This document shows positions 1-11,072 of a stretch of 64,000 nt of DNA, piece after piece. The notes beneath the pieces were generated by a model. The model searched no databases. It was not told the origin of the DNA and saw only the letters and a program-made list of their open reading frames with translations. Positions within the stretch are counted from its first letter, which is position 1. Every line of letters starts with the position of its first letter. The position numbers and the translations under genes are program-made. The DNA comes from Megascapheus bottae (Eukaryota; Chordata; Mammalia; Rodentia; Geomyidae): positions 1,128,001-1,192,000 of the forward strand of contig JANJXV010000161.1 of NCBI GenBank assembly GCA_024803745.1. Reading direction: 5' to 3'.

Positions 1-780
1 TTGTTTTTGATTCAACAATGTGTGGTTCAGTCTCCATGAGTTACAGGGTTTTCTTTGGTGGAGATGTGTGTTCAGCTCCAATTTGATGCCTTTATGGTCT
101 GAGAGTGTGCATGGAATAATTTCAGTGTTTCTGAATCTGTCCAGGTTTGCTTTATGGCCTACGATGGGGTCTATTTGGAAAATGTTCCATGTGCTGCTGA
201 GAAAAACGTATATTGTGGTGTTACTGGGTGGAATATTCTGCAGATGTCTGTTAGATCTAGTTGGTCTATATAGTTGTTCAGTTCTAAGGTTTCTCTGTTG
301 AGTTTTTGCCTTGTTGATCTGTCCATAGGTGAGAGTGGTGTGTTAAACTCACCAACAATAACTGTGTTTCGATCTATGTATGGTTTCAGTGTAAGTAAAG
401 TTTGCTTGATGAAGTTTGGAGCTCCGGGATTGGGTGTGTAAATATTTAGGATTGTTATGTCTTCCGGTAGGAAAGATCCCTTTAGTAGTATGTAGTAACC
501 TTCTTTGTCTTTTCTTACTAATTTTAGTTTGAAGTCTATTGTATCTGATATGAGGATGGCAACTCCAGCCTGTTTATGGGGGCAGTTAGCTTGATAGAGT
601 TTATTCCAACCTCTCACTTTCAAAAGATGATTGTTTTTGGGTAAGATGTGTCTCTCGAAGTCAGCAGAACGATGGCTCTTGCTTTTTGATCCAACTAGAC
701 AACCTATGCCGTTTAATTGGAGAGTTAAGTCCATTGATATTGAGAGTTAGGATTGAGAGATATTTATTAGTTCCTACCAT
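1..780 (-). pseudogene. L1 ORF2 N-terminal (endonuclease) fragment, copy A
   Basis: ORF2 encodes the endonuclease/reverse transcriptase used for target-primed insertion. The canonical start is taken as the ATG at 780, because the reading frame from there runs straight into LTLNINGLNSPIKRH, the typical start of the L1 endonuclease. A TGA at 661-663 ends that frame, and a frameshift soon after moves the rest of the endonuclease into another frame, open from about 734 to the stop at about 171. Visible endonuclease motifs include VAILISD and GEFNTPLSP; the usual family motif is GDFN, so an expected catalytic aspartate is glutamate here. A further private change near 165-180 (TACGATGGGG region) ends the open frame early. 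Certainly non-functional. Confidence 0.9.
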
Positions 781-828
781 TTTTAAAAGCTTTTAGTAGG
801 GCCTGTGTCTTGACAGTTCTTGTGGTCC

Positions 829-2011
829 TTAGATGGTATGCTGTTTAGGTGCCTTTTCTTTCCCTATATTGCATTTATTTTGGTTTTCTATGTATAGAGC
901 ATCTTTGAGAATTCTCTGTAGTGTTGGTTTTGTTTCGACATATTGTTGCAGCTTTTCCCTGGAATGGAATGTTTTTATTTTTCCCTCAGTTATGAAAGAG
1001 AGCTTAGGTGGCTACAGTATTCTTGGTTGGTAGTTATTTGATATAAGGGCATGACATATATGCTTCCAGTCACTTCGTGCTTGCATGGTCTCTGCTGAGA
1101 AATCTGGGGTTATTCTGATTGGTTTGCCTTTGTAGGTTACTGATCCCTTTTCCCTGGCTGCCTTTAGGATCTTTCCTTTCGTTTCTATTGATCCAGTTCG
1201 GATCAAATGTGGCAGTGGGATGTTCTTTTCTGGTCAGGTCTGTTTGGGGTTCTAAAAGCTTCTCGTATCTGGATGGGCCTGCCCTTCTGGATATTTGGGA
1301 AATTCTCTGAGATGATTCCCTGAAGTATATTTCCAATACCATTGACCTCTTTCTCCACGCCCTCCTCAGTACCAACTAGCCTTAAATTAGGCTTCCTAAT
1401 TGTATCTTGGACCTCCTGAAGCGCTCTTTCATATTTCCTAGATTTGGATTGACTCATTTTCTGTTCTTTATAATACCTAAATTATCTTCAGCCACGGAAA
1501 TTCTCTCCTCTGCAATGTCTAACCTGCTATCAAACCTATCTACTTTATTTTTCATCTCCCTTGCTTCTAATTGCTCACTTTTGATGCCTTGCATCCCTTG
1601 TTTTAGATCATGTATGGATTTCTTTATCTCCTTGATTTCCTTTTGAGTGGTTAGCTCAGTAGCTTTATTTTCTTTGGACATTTGCTGGAGTTTGGTCACG
1701 TTTTTATTTGTGGATTCTTTGAATTCATCCATCTTTCTTTGAAAAACCTTTATTATGGCCTCCTTTATGTCTTCTTCTTTTTCACTTATCACCTTGTTTT
1801 TGCTTTCCTCTTGTTCAGGTATGGCTTCCTCCATTATCTCTTTCTTTATATTTTCACATTTTTCATTAATGATGTTTATCAATTGCATTTGTGTAGCAAT
1901 TGGAAGACTCTCCTCTAGGTTTGCCAGTGACTCTTCCATTGTCTGTTTACATTGGGTGGGGGATGTTGTTTCTTGATTTGACATTTTTCTTGAGTTTCTT
2001 GTTCTGCCCAT
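829..2011 (-). pseudogene. L1 ORF1 (RNA-binding chaperone), copy A, split
   Basis: ORF1p is the trimeric coiled-coil RNA chaperone of the L1 RNP. Start ATG at 2011 (MGRTRNSRKMSN). The first half, to 1454, is lysine/glutamate-rich coiled coil (for example AEERISVAED). It stops at TGA within an ATGA overlap (1454-1457), and the second half continues in another frame with RRM-like sequence (TIRKPNLRLVG). The C-terminal domain (VTYKGKPIRIT, FSAETMQARSDW, NNYQPRIL) is again in a separate frame because of a base loss near 1206, and ends in TAG at 1012-1014. Similar sequence continues to a TAA at 829-831. Undisrupted length would be about 394 residues, close to other rodent ORF1p. Both the ATGA split and the TAG recur in copies B, D and E. 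Confidence 0.9.
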
Positions 2012-2571
2012 TTGAAAATGGGAGCAAGATTGCTACTAAATACGATTATAGTTTTTCAGATATAACCAACCTAGACCTCTGTCGCTGGCAGACACTAGAT
2101 GTTCACAAGTTTTGATTGGTATTATCACTCTTTCTTTTTGTGCACTTACAGACCAGCCTAATACAACCACTGATAAGTGATTTATACCCAAAACAATAAG
2201 CCTCTCAATCCAATCTCTATTGTCTTTAAGTCCCTCTGAGCCTAGAGAATAATTAACCACCTACATATACAATATTGCTCAACAGCCATCAAGTGTAGAT
2301 CCGTGCAGTATAAGGGTGGAAAGACGAGCAGAGGTCCAGAGATAGAAAAAAAGAATGAGAGAGGTCAGGGGAGGTGCAAGAGGATTAACGTAGGAGTGTA
2401 AGAATATTGTAGTAATGAAGAAAAGTTATAGCATAAGGATAACTGACATAAGTTGGTAAGTAGGTAGCATATTTGAGTACAAAGTTTGGAAAGTATTAGA
2501 ATAAAACTTATGTGTTGCTGCACGACTAGCTCTTAGCCCAACCAGTGGCCTCACAGAGGACCATGGGATGG
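2012..2571 (-). promoter_or_regulatory. L1 5'UTR, copy A
   Basis: About 560 bp upstream of ORF1, where the internal L1 promoter of this family should lie. It holds a 74-codon open frame (2036-2260, minus) ending 24 bp before the ORF1 ATG. That frame is also open in copies B, D and E, but the copies are too similar for this to prove coding. No separate promoter motif was identified. Confidence 0.5.
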
Positions 2572-2697
2572 ATCTGTTTTTCTTGTCTACGTTGAGGGAA
2601 AGGGGTATTTCACAAGATGCAGAAGCGAAGATTTCAGAAGCAAATGCTGTGAGTGAATTAGCTCGTAAAAAGCATTTTTATTTTCTTTTATCTTTCT

Positions 2698-2880
2698 GCC
2701 AGTCTTGGGGCTTGAATTCAGGGCCTGAGCACTGTCCTCGGGTTTTCTCAAGTCTAGCCCTCTGCCACTTGAGCCACAGTGCCACATCTAGATTTTCTAT
2801 CTATGTGATACTGAGCAATCAAACCCAGATCTTCACGGATGCTAGGCAAGCACTCTACCACTATGCCAAACTCTCAACCC
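2698..2880 (-). mobile_element. dimeric ID-like SINE
   Basis: Inverted tRNA/ID-type SINE with the two recurrent motifs of this genome: GGGCTTGAATTCAGGGCCTG and, in the second half, CTAGGCAAGCACTCTACCAC. It sits at the same place in every X module and in the inverted X at 26620-26810, so it predates the duplications. Confidence 0.8.
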
Positions 2881-2900
2881 TGACATAGTAATTATAAAGT

Positions 2901-2921
2901 CATCATCATCATCATCATCAT
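2901..2921. repeat. (CAT)7 microsatellite
   Basis: Seven perfect CAT units. The matching tracts have 11 units in B, 9 in D and 6 in E. Confidence 0.95.
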
Positions 2922-3047
2922 ATCCAAATATCCTTTCTCCTACAAAGAATGAACACTTAACTTTGTCTAATGCTTTTTTTTTAATTTCACTAATTCTTCT
3001 GTGTTTTTCCCTCTTGCATTTTTTACACATGACAGCAAAGCTAATCA

Positions 3048-3229
3048 CCTAGTGGGAGAGTCCTTGGCTACCAAGCAGTAAGCCTCAGGTTTGATTCCTC
3101 ATTACCACATACATAGAAAACGCTGCAAGTGGTGCTGTGGCTCGGTGGGACAGCTAAAGCCTAAAGAAAGCCCAAGAACAATGTTCACACTCTGAGGTCA
3201 AGTCCCAAGACTAGCAAAAACAAAAAAAA
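3048..3229 (+). mobile_element. dimeric ID-like SINE
   Basis: Plus-strand SINE beginning CCTAGTGGGAGAGTCCTTGG and ending in an A-rich tail (GCAAAAACAAAAAAAATTC). Present in all X modules and, inverted, at 26200-26390. Confidence 0.8.
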
Positions 3230-3632
3230 TTCGACAAGGGGCAAAATGCAGGCAGAGAAGGCACTGTGAAGCAAATGTTTTGTAAAGGATGAGGGCAATA
3301 TTGACCCTTAAGTTTGGATCTTACCTAAGAAAGGCTCCTTGAGCCTGAGACCAGACTGGTAGTTGGGCCTAGTGGAAGACATTGGGATTGGACAAATAAG
3401 GTGTGCTGTATACTACATCCACATGTATATTGTGAGATTGGAGGAGAGATTCAGCCTCCAGTATGTCTTTGGTGAGGTCTTTTGTGAGCAAGGATCTTTG
3501 GTCATTGGGCCCTGAAAGGTGACCCTGCCTCCCTCACAATGGAACAGAATATGGAACCCTGGTAACCAAGCCACTGTAACTAACAACCAGCTCAAGCCAG
3601 CTCACTTGGCCTGTGGCTCAGGAGGAAGAAAG

Positions 3633-3799
3633 ATATTGCTGTGCTGTTGCCAAAGGTCAGGAAACTCGAGTCTCAGGCATGGAAGTTGTGGATGTCTTAT
3701 TCGAAGATGTACATGCTAGATCATTGCCAAGCCACAAATCCAGTATAACAGAACTTTCTCTAAGAAGAAGGCCAGGAAAATCCAGGGCAACCAGATGAG
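3633..3799 (+). pseudogene. RalGDS-like first-exon copy, unit A (start lost)
   Basis: Copy of the candidate first coding exon seen at 25630-25797. It reads xLLCCCQRSGNSSLRHGSC and then hits a stop after RRCTC. The position equivalent to the start is ATA, so the ATG is lost. The 3' edge keeps a plausible splice donor (GATGAG|GTAAAT at 3799/3800). A cysteine-rich LCCC N-terminus resembles what I recall of RalGDS-family N-termini; this is family recognition from memory. With no downstream exons in the unit, it can make at most a short peptide. Confidence 0.5.
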
Positions 3800-4274
3800 G
3801 TAAATTTCTAAGAAGAAATGTATTTGACCCCATCATCCTCCCCACACACTACAACTTTCTTTTTTTTTCATTTTTTTATTGTAATTAGTAAAAGGGTTAG
3901 ATGATATTTGCCAGATAGAAGGTGCATTAATTCACATACATTGATACCCTTTCACATGTCTTGGTACCCATTTCCCTCCAACCCCACACCCCCCACCCGT
4001 CTTGGTTTTCCCCCCTTCCCTATCAAATTTCAACTATCCAAATACAAATAAATTCAATATATCAGATAACAAAGTGAGATACTATACCAATATGGGATAA
4101 CCAAGGGACAGCAAGCGAGATGAGAGACAACATAGTACATTAAGGACAACAATCATTCATTATATGGCTTTTGTGTCAATATCCTGGAGGTCCTTTCAAT
4201 TAGCTTCACATTATATGGCCTTATATATGGCCTTTTGCTCTATTGACAATCTCTGCCAGTAGAGCCCAAGGTTT

Positions 4275-7200
4275 CTACTGATTATGACGAATGAGGGTAA
4301 CCACTGAGCCTAAGTTCCTTTGAGTCTGGCTTACTTCACTTAATATGATTTGTTCTAAGTCTTTCCATTTACTAACAAATGGGGCGATGTCATTCTTTCT
4401 GACAGCAGCATAGAATTCCATTGTGTACAAATACCACAACTTGTTGATCCACTCATCAACTGAGGGACATCTGGGTTGGTTCCATATCTTTGCTATGGTG
4501 AATAGTGCTGCAATGAACATTGTTGTGCTAATGGGTTTAGTATGCCCTTGTTTCTGGATTGTTGGGTAAATGCCAAGTACTGGAATTGCTGGGTCATAGG
4601 GGAGTTGTATGTTTAGCGTTTTGAGGCACTGTCGCACTGCTTTCCATAGTGGTTGAACGAGTTTGCACTCCCACCAACAGTGTAGTAGTGATCCCTCCTG
4701 ACCACATCCCCTCGAGCATCTGTTGTCATTCGTTTTCCTGATCCTGGCCATTCTAACTGGAGTTAGGTGGAACCTTAGACTTGTTTTGATTTGCATTTCT
4801 TTTATGACCAGAGATGTTGAGCATTTCTTCATGTGTCTATAGGCCATTTTTGTTTCTTCTTCAGAGAAGACTCTCTTTAAGTCTTTGACCCATTTTGTAA
4901 TGGGATGGGTGTTACTTTGGAGGTTAGTTTTGGAGTGATTCAATTTTTTGAGTTGTTGATATATTTTAGATATGAGGCCTTGTTCTGTTGTTTGGGTGGT
5001 GAAGATCTTCTCCCACTCTGTAGGCTTCCTGATTAGTTCACTAGCTATATCTGTTGCCATACAAAAGCTCTGCAGTTTAATGCAGTCCCACTTATCCAGC
5101 CTTTCTCTGTTTTGTTGTGATTCTTGGTCCTTATTAAGAAAGTTTCGACCTGTACCAAGGAGGCCTAGTGTATCTCCTATTCCTTCCTGTAAACTTTTCA
5201 GTGTGTCAGCTTGTACCTCCACGTCTTTGATCCATTTGGAGTTAATTCTAGTGCAAGGGGACAAAGAAGGATCCAACTTTAGTTTTCTGCAGGTGTTTAA
5301 CCAGTTCTGCCAGCACAACTTGTTGAAGAGGCTATCTTTCTTCCATTCTATTTTTTTGGCTCCCTGGTCAAAGATTAGGTGGCCATAGGTCTGTGGTTTA
5401 ATATCTGGGTCCGCAGTTCTACTCCATTGGACTTCAGGCCTGTTCTTGTGCCAGTACCAAGCTGTTTTGAGAATTATAGCTCTGTAATAGAGTCTTAAGT
5501 TTGGAATTGAAATTCCTCCAGCGCTGTTCTTTCTGCTAAGAAGTGTTTTTGCTATACGGGGTCTTTTATTATTCCATATGAAATTTTGAATTGCCTCTTC
5601 TATGTCTTTAAAGAATGACATTGGGGTGTTGATGGGTATTACATTGAATTTGTAGATAGCCCTTGGCAAGATTGTCATTTTCACAATGTTGATTCTTCCA
5701 ATCCAGGAGCACGGGAGGTTTTTCCATTTCCTTAGTTCTGCTTTAATTTCCTTTTTTAGGGTTTTAAAGTTTTCATCTAAACGGTCCTTTACATTCTTAG
5801 TTAAGCTAATTGCTAGGTACTTTATTTTCTTTGAGGCTATTGCGAAAGGATTTTCTTTCCTGATTATTGCCTCGTTCCTCTCAGTGTTGGCGTAAAGTAA
5901 GGCAGTTGATTTGTGAGGGTTGATTTTATGGCCTGCTACCCTTCCAAAGCTTTGAATCAGCTCAAGGAGCTTGGGAGTAGAGTCTATAGGATTCTTTAAA
6001 TACAGAATCATGTCATCTGCAAAGAGGGATAGTTTTATTTCCTCTTTCCCTACTTGGATCCCCTTTATGCTTGCTTCTTGCCTTATTGCACTGCCTAGGA
6101 ATTCTAGTACTATGTTAAAAAGGAGTGGAGAGAGTGGGCATCCTTGTCTCGTTCCTGATTTTAGAGGGAATGGCTTTAGATTTTCACCACTAAGTATAAT
6201 ACTAGCAGTGGGTTTCTCATACACAGCCTTTATTACATTGAGAAATGTTCCATGGATTCCTAGTTTCTCCACATCTTTTAACATAAAGGGGTTTTGGATC
6301 TTGTCAAATGCCTTTTCCGCATCTATTGAGACAATCATGTGATTTTATCCCTGCTCCTGTTGATGTGTTGAATTATATTAATTGATTTGTGTATGTTGAA
6401 CCAGCTTTGCCTCCCTGTGATGAATCCAGTTTGAGCATAGTGTATATTTTTTTTTGATGAGTTGTTGTAGACGGTTGGCCAGTATTTTGTTGAGAAGTTT
6501 TGCATCGAGGTTCATCAAAGAAATGGGTCTATAGATCTCTTTCTTTGATGAATCTCTGTCTGGTTTGGGGATGAGGGATATGCTGGCTTCACAGAATCAG
6601 TTTAGTAAAGAACCTTCATTTTCAATTTCGTTGAAGAGCTTGAGGAGTATTGGTGTGAGCTCTGCTTTGAAGACCTTATAGAATTCAGCTGTGAATCCAT
6701 CTGGCCCTGGGCTCTTTTTAAGTGGAAGTTGTCTAATTTCCATTTCTATTTCAGAGCTTGAAATAGGCCTGTTGAGTTGGGTTAGCTCTTCTTGGTTCAG
6801 TGTGTGTATGTTAATATTGTCTAGGAATTCATCCATTTCTTCTAGATTCTCAAATTTGTTGGCTTAAAGGTTTGAGAAGTATTCCCTCATGATATTCTGG
6901 ATCTTGGTAATTTCTGTCGTGATATTACCATTTTCATCTGCGATTTTGTTTATTTCGATATGCTCTCTTCTTTTTTTGGTAAGATTTGCTAAGGGCTTGT
7001 CAATTTTGTTAATTCTTTCAAGAACCAACTCCTTGTTTTGTTGATCCTTTCTATAGTTTTTTTTTTATTCCAAATCATTTAATTCTGCTTTGATTTTAAT
7101 AATTTGCTTTCTCCTAATGGGTTTAGGGTTGGTTTGTTGCTCTTTTTCCAGGAGGTTAAGGTGAGACATTAACTAGTTGGTTTGCCATTTTTCCAACTTG

Positions 7201-8120
7201 CTGTTGTAGGCACTCCACGCTATAAATTTTCCTCTGAGTACTGCCTTTGTTGTGTCCCTAAGTAGTTGATATTTGAGTGCTCCTTATTGTTAAATTTCAT
7301 AAACAGTTGGATATCTGTTCTGATCTCTTCGATTACCCATTGTTTTTGATTCAACAATGTGTGGTTCAGTCTCCATGAGTTACAGGGTTTTCTTTGGTGG
7401 AGATGTGTGTTCAGCTCCAATTTGATGCCTTTATGGTCTGAGAGTGTGCATGGAACAATTTCAGTGTTTCTGAATCTGTCCAGGTTTGCTTTATGGCCTA
7501 AGATGTGGTCTATTTTGGAAAATGTTCCATGTGCTGCTGAGAAAAACGTATATTGTGGTGTTACTGGGTGGAATATTCTGCAGATGTCTGTTAGATCTAG
7601 TTGGTCTATATAGTTGTTCAGTTCTAAGGTTTCTCTGTTGAGTTTTTGCCTTGTTGATCTGTCCACAGGTGAGAGTGGTGTGTTAAACTCACCAACAATC
7701 ACTGTGTTTCGATCTATGTATGGTTTCAGTGTAAGTAAAGTTTCCTTGATGAAGTTTGGAGCTCCGGGATTGGGTGTGTAAATATTTAGGATTGTTATGT
7801 CTTCCGGGAGGAAAGATCCCTTTAGTAGTATGTAGTAACCTTCTTTGTCTTTTCTTACTAATTTTAGTTTGAAGTCTATTGTATCTGATATGAGGATGGC
7901 AACTCTAGCCTGTTTATGGGGGCAGTTAGCTTGATAGAGTTTATTCCAACCTCTCACTTTCAAAAGATGATTGTTTTTGGGTAAGATGTGTCTCTTGAAG
8001 TCAGCAGAACGATGGCTCTTGCTTTTTGATCCAACTAGACAACCTATGCCGTTTAATTGGAGAGTTAAGTCCATTGATATTGAGAGTTAGGATCGAGAGA
8101 TATTTATTAGTTCCTACCAT
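4275..8120 (-). pseudogene. L1 ORF2 (endonuclease-reverse transcriptase), copy B
   Basis: About 1282 codons between the ATG at 8120 and the TAG at 4275-4277, the normal ORF2p length. Endonuclease motifs lie at 7220-8074 (GEFNTPLSP, SDHKGI). The reverse transcriptase is 6338-5000: [18 protein letters not shown] and the active-site FADD. The longest open stretch in the window, 687 residues (4275-6338), holds the active site (its residues 106-109) and the C-terminal zinc knuckle C-x3-C-x7-H-x4-C around 4680-4720. Breaks: TGA 8001-8003, a nearby frameshift, a stop in the EN-RT linker, TGA 6597-6599, and a one-base loss around 6338-6350 that separates the two RT parts. Confidence 0.93.
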
Positions 8121-8168
8121 TTTTAAAAGCTTTTAGTAGGGCCTGTGTCTTGAAAGTTCTTGTGGTCC

Positions 8169-9350
8169 TTAGATGGTATGCTGTTTAGGTGCCATTTCTT
8201 TCCCTATATTGCATTTATTTTGGTTTTCTATGTATAGAGCATCTTTGAGAATTCTCTGTAGTGTTGGTTTTGTTTCGACATATTGTTGCAGCTTTTCCCT
8301 GGAATGGAATGTTTTTATTTTTCCCTCAGTTATGAATGAGAGCTTAGCTGGCTACAGTATTCTTGGTTGGTAGTTATTTGATTTAAGGGCATGACATATA
8401 TGCTTCCAGTCACTTCGTGCTTGCATGGTCTCTGCTGAGAAATCTGGGGTTATTCTGATTGGTTTGCCTTTGTAGGTTACTGATCCCTTTTCCCTGGCTG
8501 CCTTTGGATCTTTCCTTTCGTTTCTATTGATCCAGTTCGGATCACAATGTGGCGGTGGGATGTTCTTTTCTGGTCAGGTCTGTTTGGGGTTCTAAAAGCT
8601 TCTCGTATCTGGATGGGCCTGCCCTTCTGGATATTTGGGAAATTCTCTGAGATGATTCCCTGAAGTATATTTCCAATACCATTGACCTCTTTCTCCACGC
8701 CCTCCTCAATACCAACTAGCCTTAAATTAGGCTTCCTAATTGTATCTTGGACCTCCTGAAGCGCTCTCTCATATTTCCTAGATTTGGATCGACTCATTTT
8801 CTGTTCTTTATAATACCTAAATTATCTTCAGCCACGGAAATTCTCTCCTCTGCAATGTCTAACCTGCTATCAAAGCTATCTACTTTATTTTTCATCTCCC
8901 TTGCTTCTAATTGCTCACTTTGGATGCCTTGCATCCCTTGTTTTAGATCATGTATGGATTTCTTTATCTCCTTGATTTCCTTTTGAGTGGTTAGCTCAGT
9001 AGCTTTATTTTCTTTGGACATTTGCTGGAGTTTGGTCACGTTTTTATTTGTGGATTCTTTGAATTCATCCATCTTTCTTTGAAAAACCTTTATTATGGCC
9101 TCCTTTATGGCTTCTTCTTTTTCACTTATCACCTTGTTTTTGCTTTCCTCTTGTTCAGGTATGGCTTCCTCCATTATCTCTTTCTTTATATTTTCACATT
9201 TTTCATTAATGATGTTTATCAATTGCATTTATGTAGCATTGGAAGACTCTCCTCTAGGTTTGCCAGTGACTGTTCCATTGTCTGTTTACATTGGGTGGGG
9301 GATGTTGTTTCTTGATTTGACATTTTTCTTGAGTTTCTTGTTCTGCCCAT
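8169..9350 (-). pseudogene. L1 ORF1, copy B, split
   Basis: Same layout as copy A: ATG at 9350, coiled coil, shared ATGA break (8794-8797), RRM-like half, shared TAG (8352-8354), end near 8169. It keeps the HRHIVIRTGSIETK join lost in A. A private one-base deletion near 9236 breaks the N-terminal frame, and another near 8507 breaks the C-terminal domain. Confidence 0.9.
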
Positions 9351-10036
9351 TTGAAAATGGGAGCAAGATTACTACTAAATACGATTATAGTTTTTCAGAT
9401 ATAACCAACCTAGACCTCTGTCGCTGGCAGACACTAGATGTTCACAAGTTTTGATTGGTATTATCACTCTTTCTTTTTGTGCACTTACAGACCAGCCTAA
9501 TACAACCACTGATAAGCGATTTATACCCAAAACAATAAGCCTCTCAATCCAATCTCTATTGTCTTTAAGTCCCTCTGAGCCTAGAGAATAATTAACCACC
9601 TACATATACAATATTGCTCAACAGCCATCAAGTGTAGATTCGTGCAGTATAAGGGTTGAAAGATGAGCAGAGGTCCAGAGATAGAAAAAAAGAATGAGAG
9701 AGGTCAGGGGAGGTGCAAGAGGATTAACGTAGGAGTGTAAGAATATTGTAATAATGAAGAAAAGTTATAGCATAAGGATAACTGACATAAGTTGGTAAGT
9801 AGGTAGCATATTTGAGTACAAAGTTTGGAAAGTATTAGAATAAAACTTATGTGTTGCTGCACGACTAGCTCTTAGCCCAACCAGTGGCCTCACAGTGGAC
9901 CATGGGATGGATCTGTTTTTCTTGTCTATGTTGAGGGAAAGGGGTATTTCACAAGATGCAGGAGCGAAGATTTCAGAAGCAAATGCTGTGAGTGAATTAG
10001 CTCGTAAAAAGCATTTTTATTTTCTTTTATCTTTCT

Positions 10037-10220
10037 GCCAGTCTTGGGGCTTGAATTCAGGGCCTGAGCACTGTCCTCGGGTTTTCTCAAGTCTAGCCCT
10101 CTGCCACTTGAGCCACAGTGCCACATCTAGATTTTCTATGTATGTGGTACTGAGCAATCAAACCCAGATCTTCATGGATGCTAGGCAAGCACTCTACCAC
10201 TATGCCAAACTCTCAACCCT
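10037..10220 (-). mobile_element. dimeric ID-like SINE
   Basis: Unit B counterpart of the SINE at 2698-2880. Confidence 0.8.
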
Positions 10221-10238
10221 GACATAGTAATTATAAAG

Positions 10239-10239
<1 letters not shown>

Positions 10240-10272
<33 letters not shown>
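10240..10272. repeat. (CAT)11 microsatellite
   Basis: Longest of the four array CAT tracts. Confidence 0.95.
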
Positions 10273-10487
10273 ATCCAAATATCCTTTCTCCTACAAAGAA
10301 TGAACACTTAACTGTGTCTAATGCTTTTTTTTTAATTTCACTAATTCTTCTGTGTTTTTCCCTCTTGCATTTTTTACACATGACAGCAACGCTAATCATC
10401 AGGAAAAAATTGATTAGGATACAGAAACCTAATAATATCCTAGTAGATTGACGTCAAAAATATGTGCAAGATGCCCTGTGTGTTTGA

Positions 10488-10669
10488 CCTAGTGGGAGAG
10501 TCCTTGGCTACCAAGCAGTAAGCCTCAGGTTTGATTCCTCATTACCACATACATAGAAAACGCTGCAAGTGGTGCTGTGGCTCGGTGGGACAGCTAAAGC
10601 CTAAAGAAAGCCCAAGAACAATGTTCACACTCTGAGGTCAAGTCCCAAGACTAGCAAAAACAAAAAAAA
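10488..10669 (+). mobile_element. dimeric ID-like SINE
   Basis: Unit B counterpart of the SINE at 3048-3229. Confidence 0.8.
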
Positions 10670-11072
10670 TTCGACAAGGGGCAAAATGCAGGCAGAGAAG
10701 GCACTGTGAAGCAAATGTTTTGCAAAGGATGAGGGCAATATTGACCCTTAAGTTTGGATCTTACCTAAGAAAGGCTCCTTGAGCCTGAGACCAGACTGGT
10801 AGTTGGGCCTAGTGGAAGACATTGGGATTGGACAAATAAGGTGTGCTGTATACTACATCCACATGTATATTGTGAGACTGGAGGAGAGATTCAGCCTCCA
10901 GTATGTCTTTGGTGAGGTCTTTTGTGAGCAAGGATCTTTGGTCATTGGGCCCTGAAAGGTGACCCTGCCTCCCTCACAATATAACAGAATATGGAACCCT
11001 GGTAACCAAGCCACTGTAACTAACAACCAGCTCAAGCCAGCTCACTTGGCCTGTGGCTCAGGAGGAAGAAAG

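Larger units (their letters stand above)
1..2571 (-). mobile_element. L1 copy A (5' portion; 3' part beyond window)
   Basis: Non-LTR retrotransposon, 5' end to the right. From right to left it holds a 5'UTR (to about 2571), ORF1, a 48-bp spacer and the endonuclease part of ORF2, which runs off the window start. The 5' end is set where similarity to the inverted X module at 25570-26940 begins. Sequence matches the corresponding parts of copies B, D and E at a few differences per hundred bases. It carries the lesions common to all copies plus private changes, so it is not active. Confidence 0.93.
2572..3859 (+). repeat. X module, unit A (RalGDS-like 5' region copy)
   Basis: Non-L1 sequence lying between the 5' end of L1-A and the poly(A) end of L1-B. 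The same module sits in units B, D and E and, diverged and inverted, at 25570-26940. It contains an inverted dimeric ID-like SINE, a CAT microsatellite, a second ID-like SINE in plus orientation, then a candidate promoter and first exon. Unit A lacks 89 bp present in units B and D (10399-10487 in B); unit E has the same deletion. Confidence 0.9.
3860..9910 (-). mobile_element. L1 copy B, full length
   Basis: Complete about 6.05-kb L1. The right end is the 5'UTR boundary at 9910. The left end is the poly(A) tail, seen as a T run from 3860, with AATAAA (complement of TTTATT at 3875-3880) just inside it. No target-site duplication is visible: both sides abut X modules (A's X on the left, B's X on the right), because the element is embedded in a tandem array. 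Confidence 0.95.

Noticed and set aside
2587..2787. 66-codon minus-strand frame identical in all four X modules
   Set aside because: It lies within the ID-like SINE and is conserved only because the modules are recent duplicates.
4275..6338. Active L1 in copy B because of the 687-residue open RT frame
   Set aside because: The upstream endonuclease and linker are interrupted several times and ORF1 is split, so the element cannot move by itself.
5971..6342. Plus-strand open frames inside the L1 elements (for example 123 codons here, 138 codons at 4972-5388)
   Set aside because: They are antisense to the reverse transcriptase frame, recur in every L1 copy at the same place, and show no known domain.
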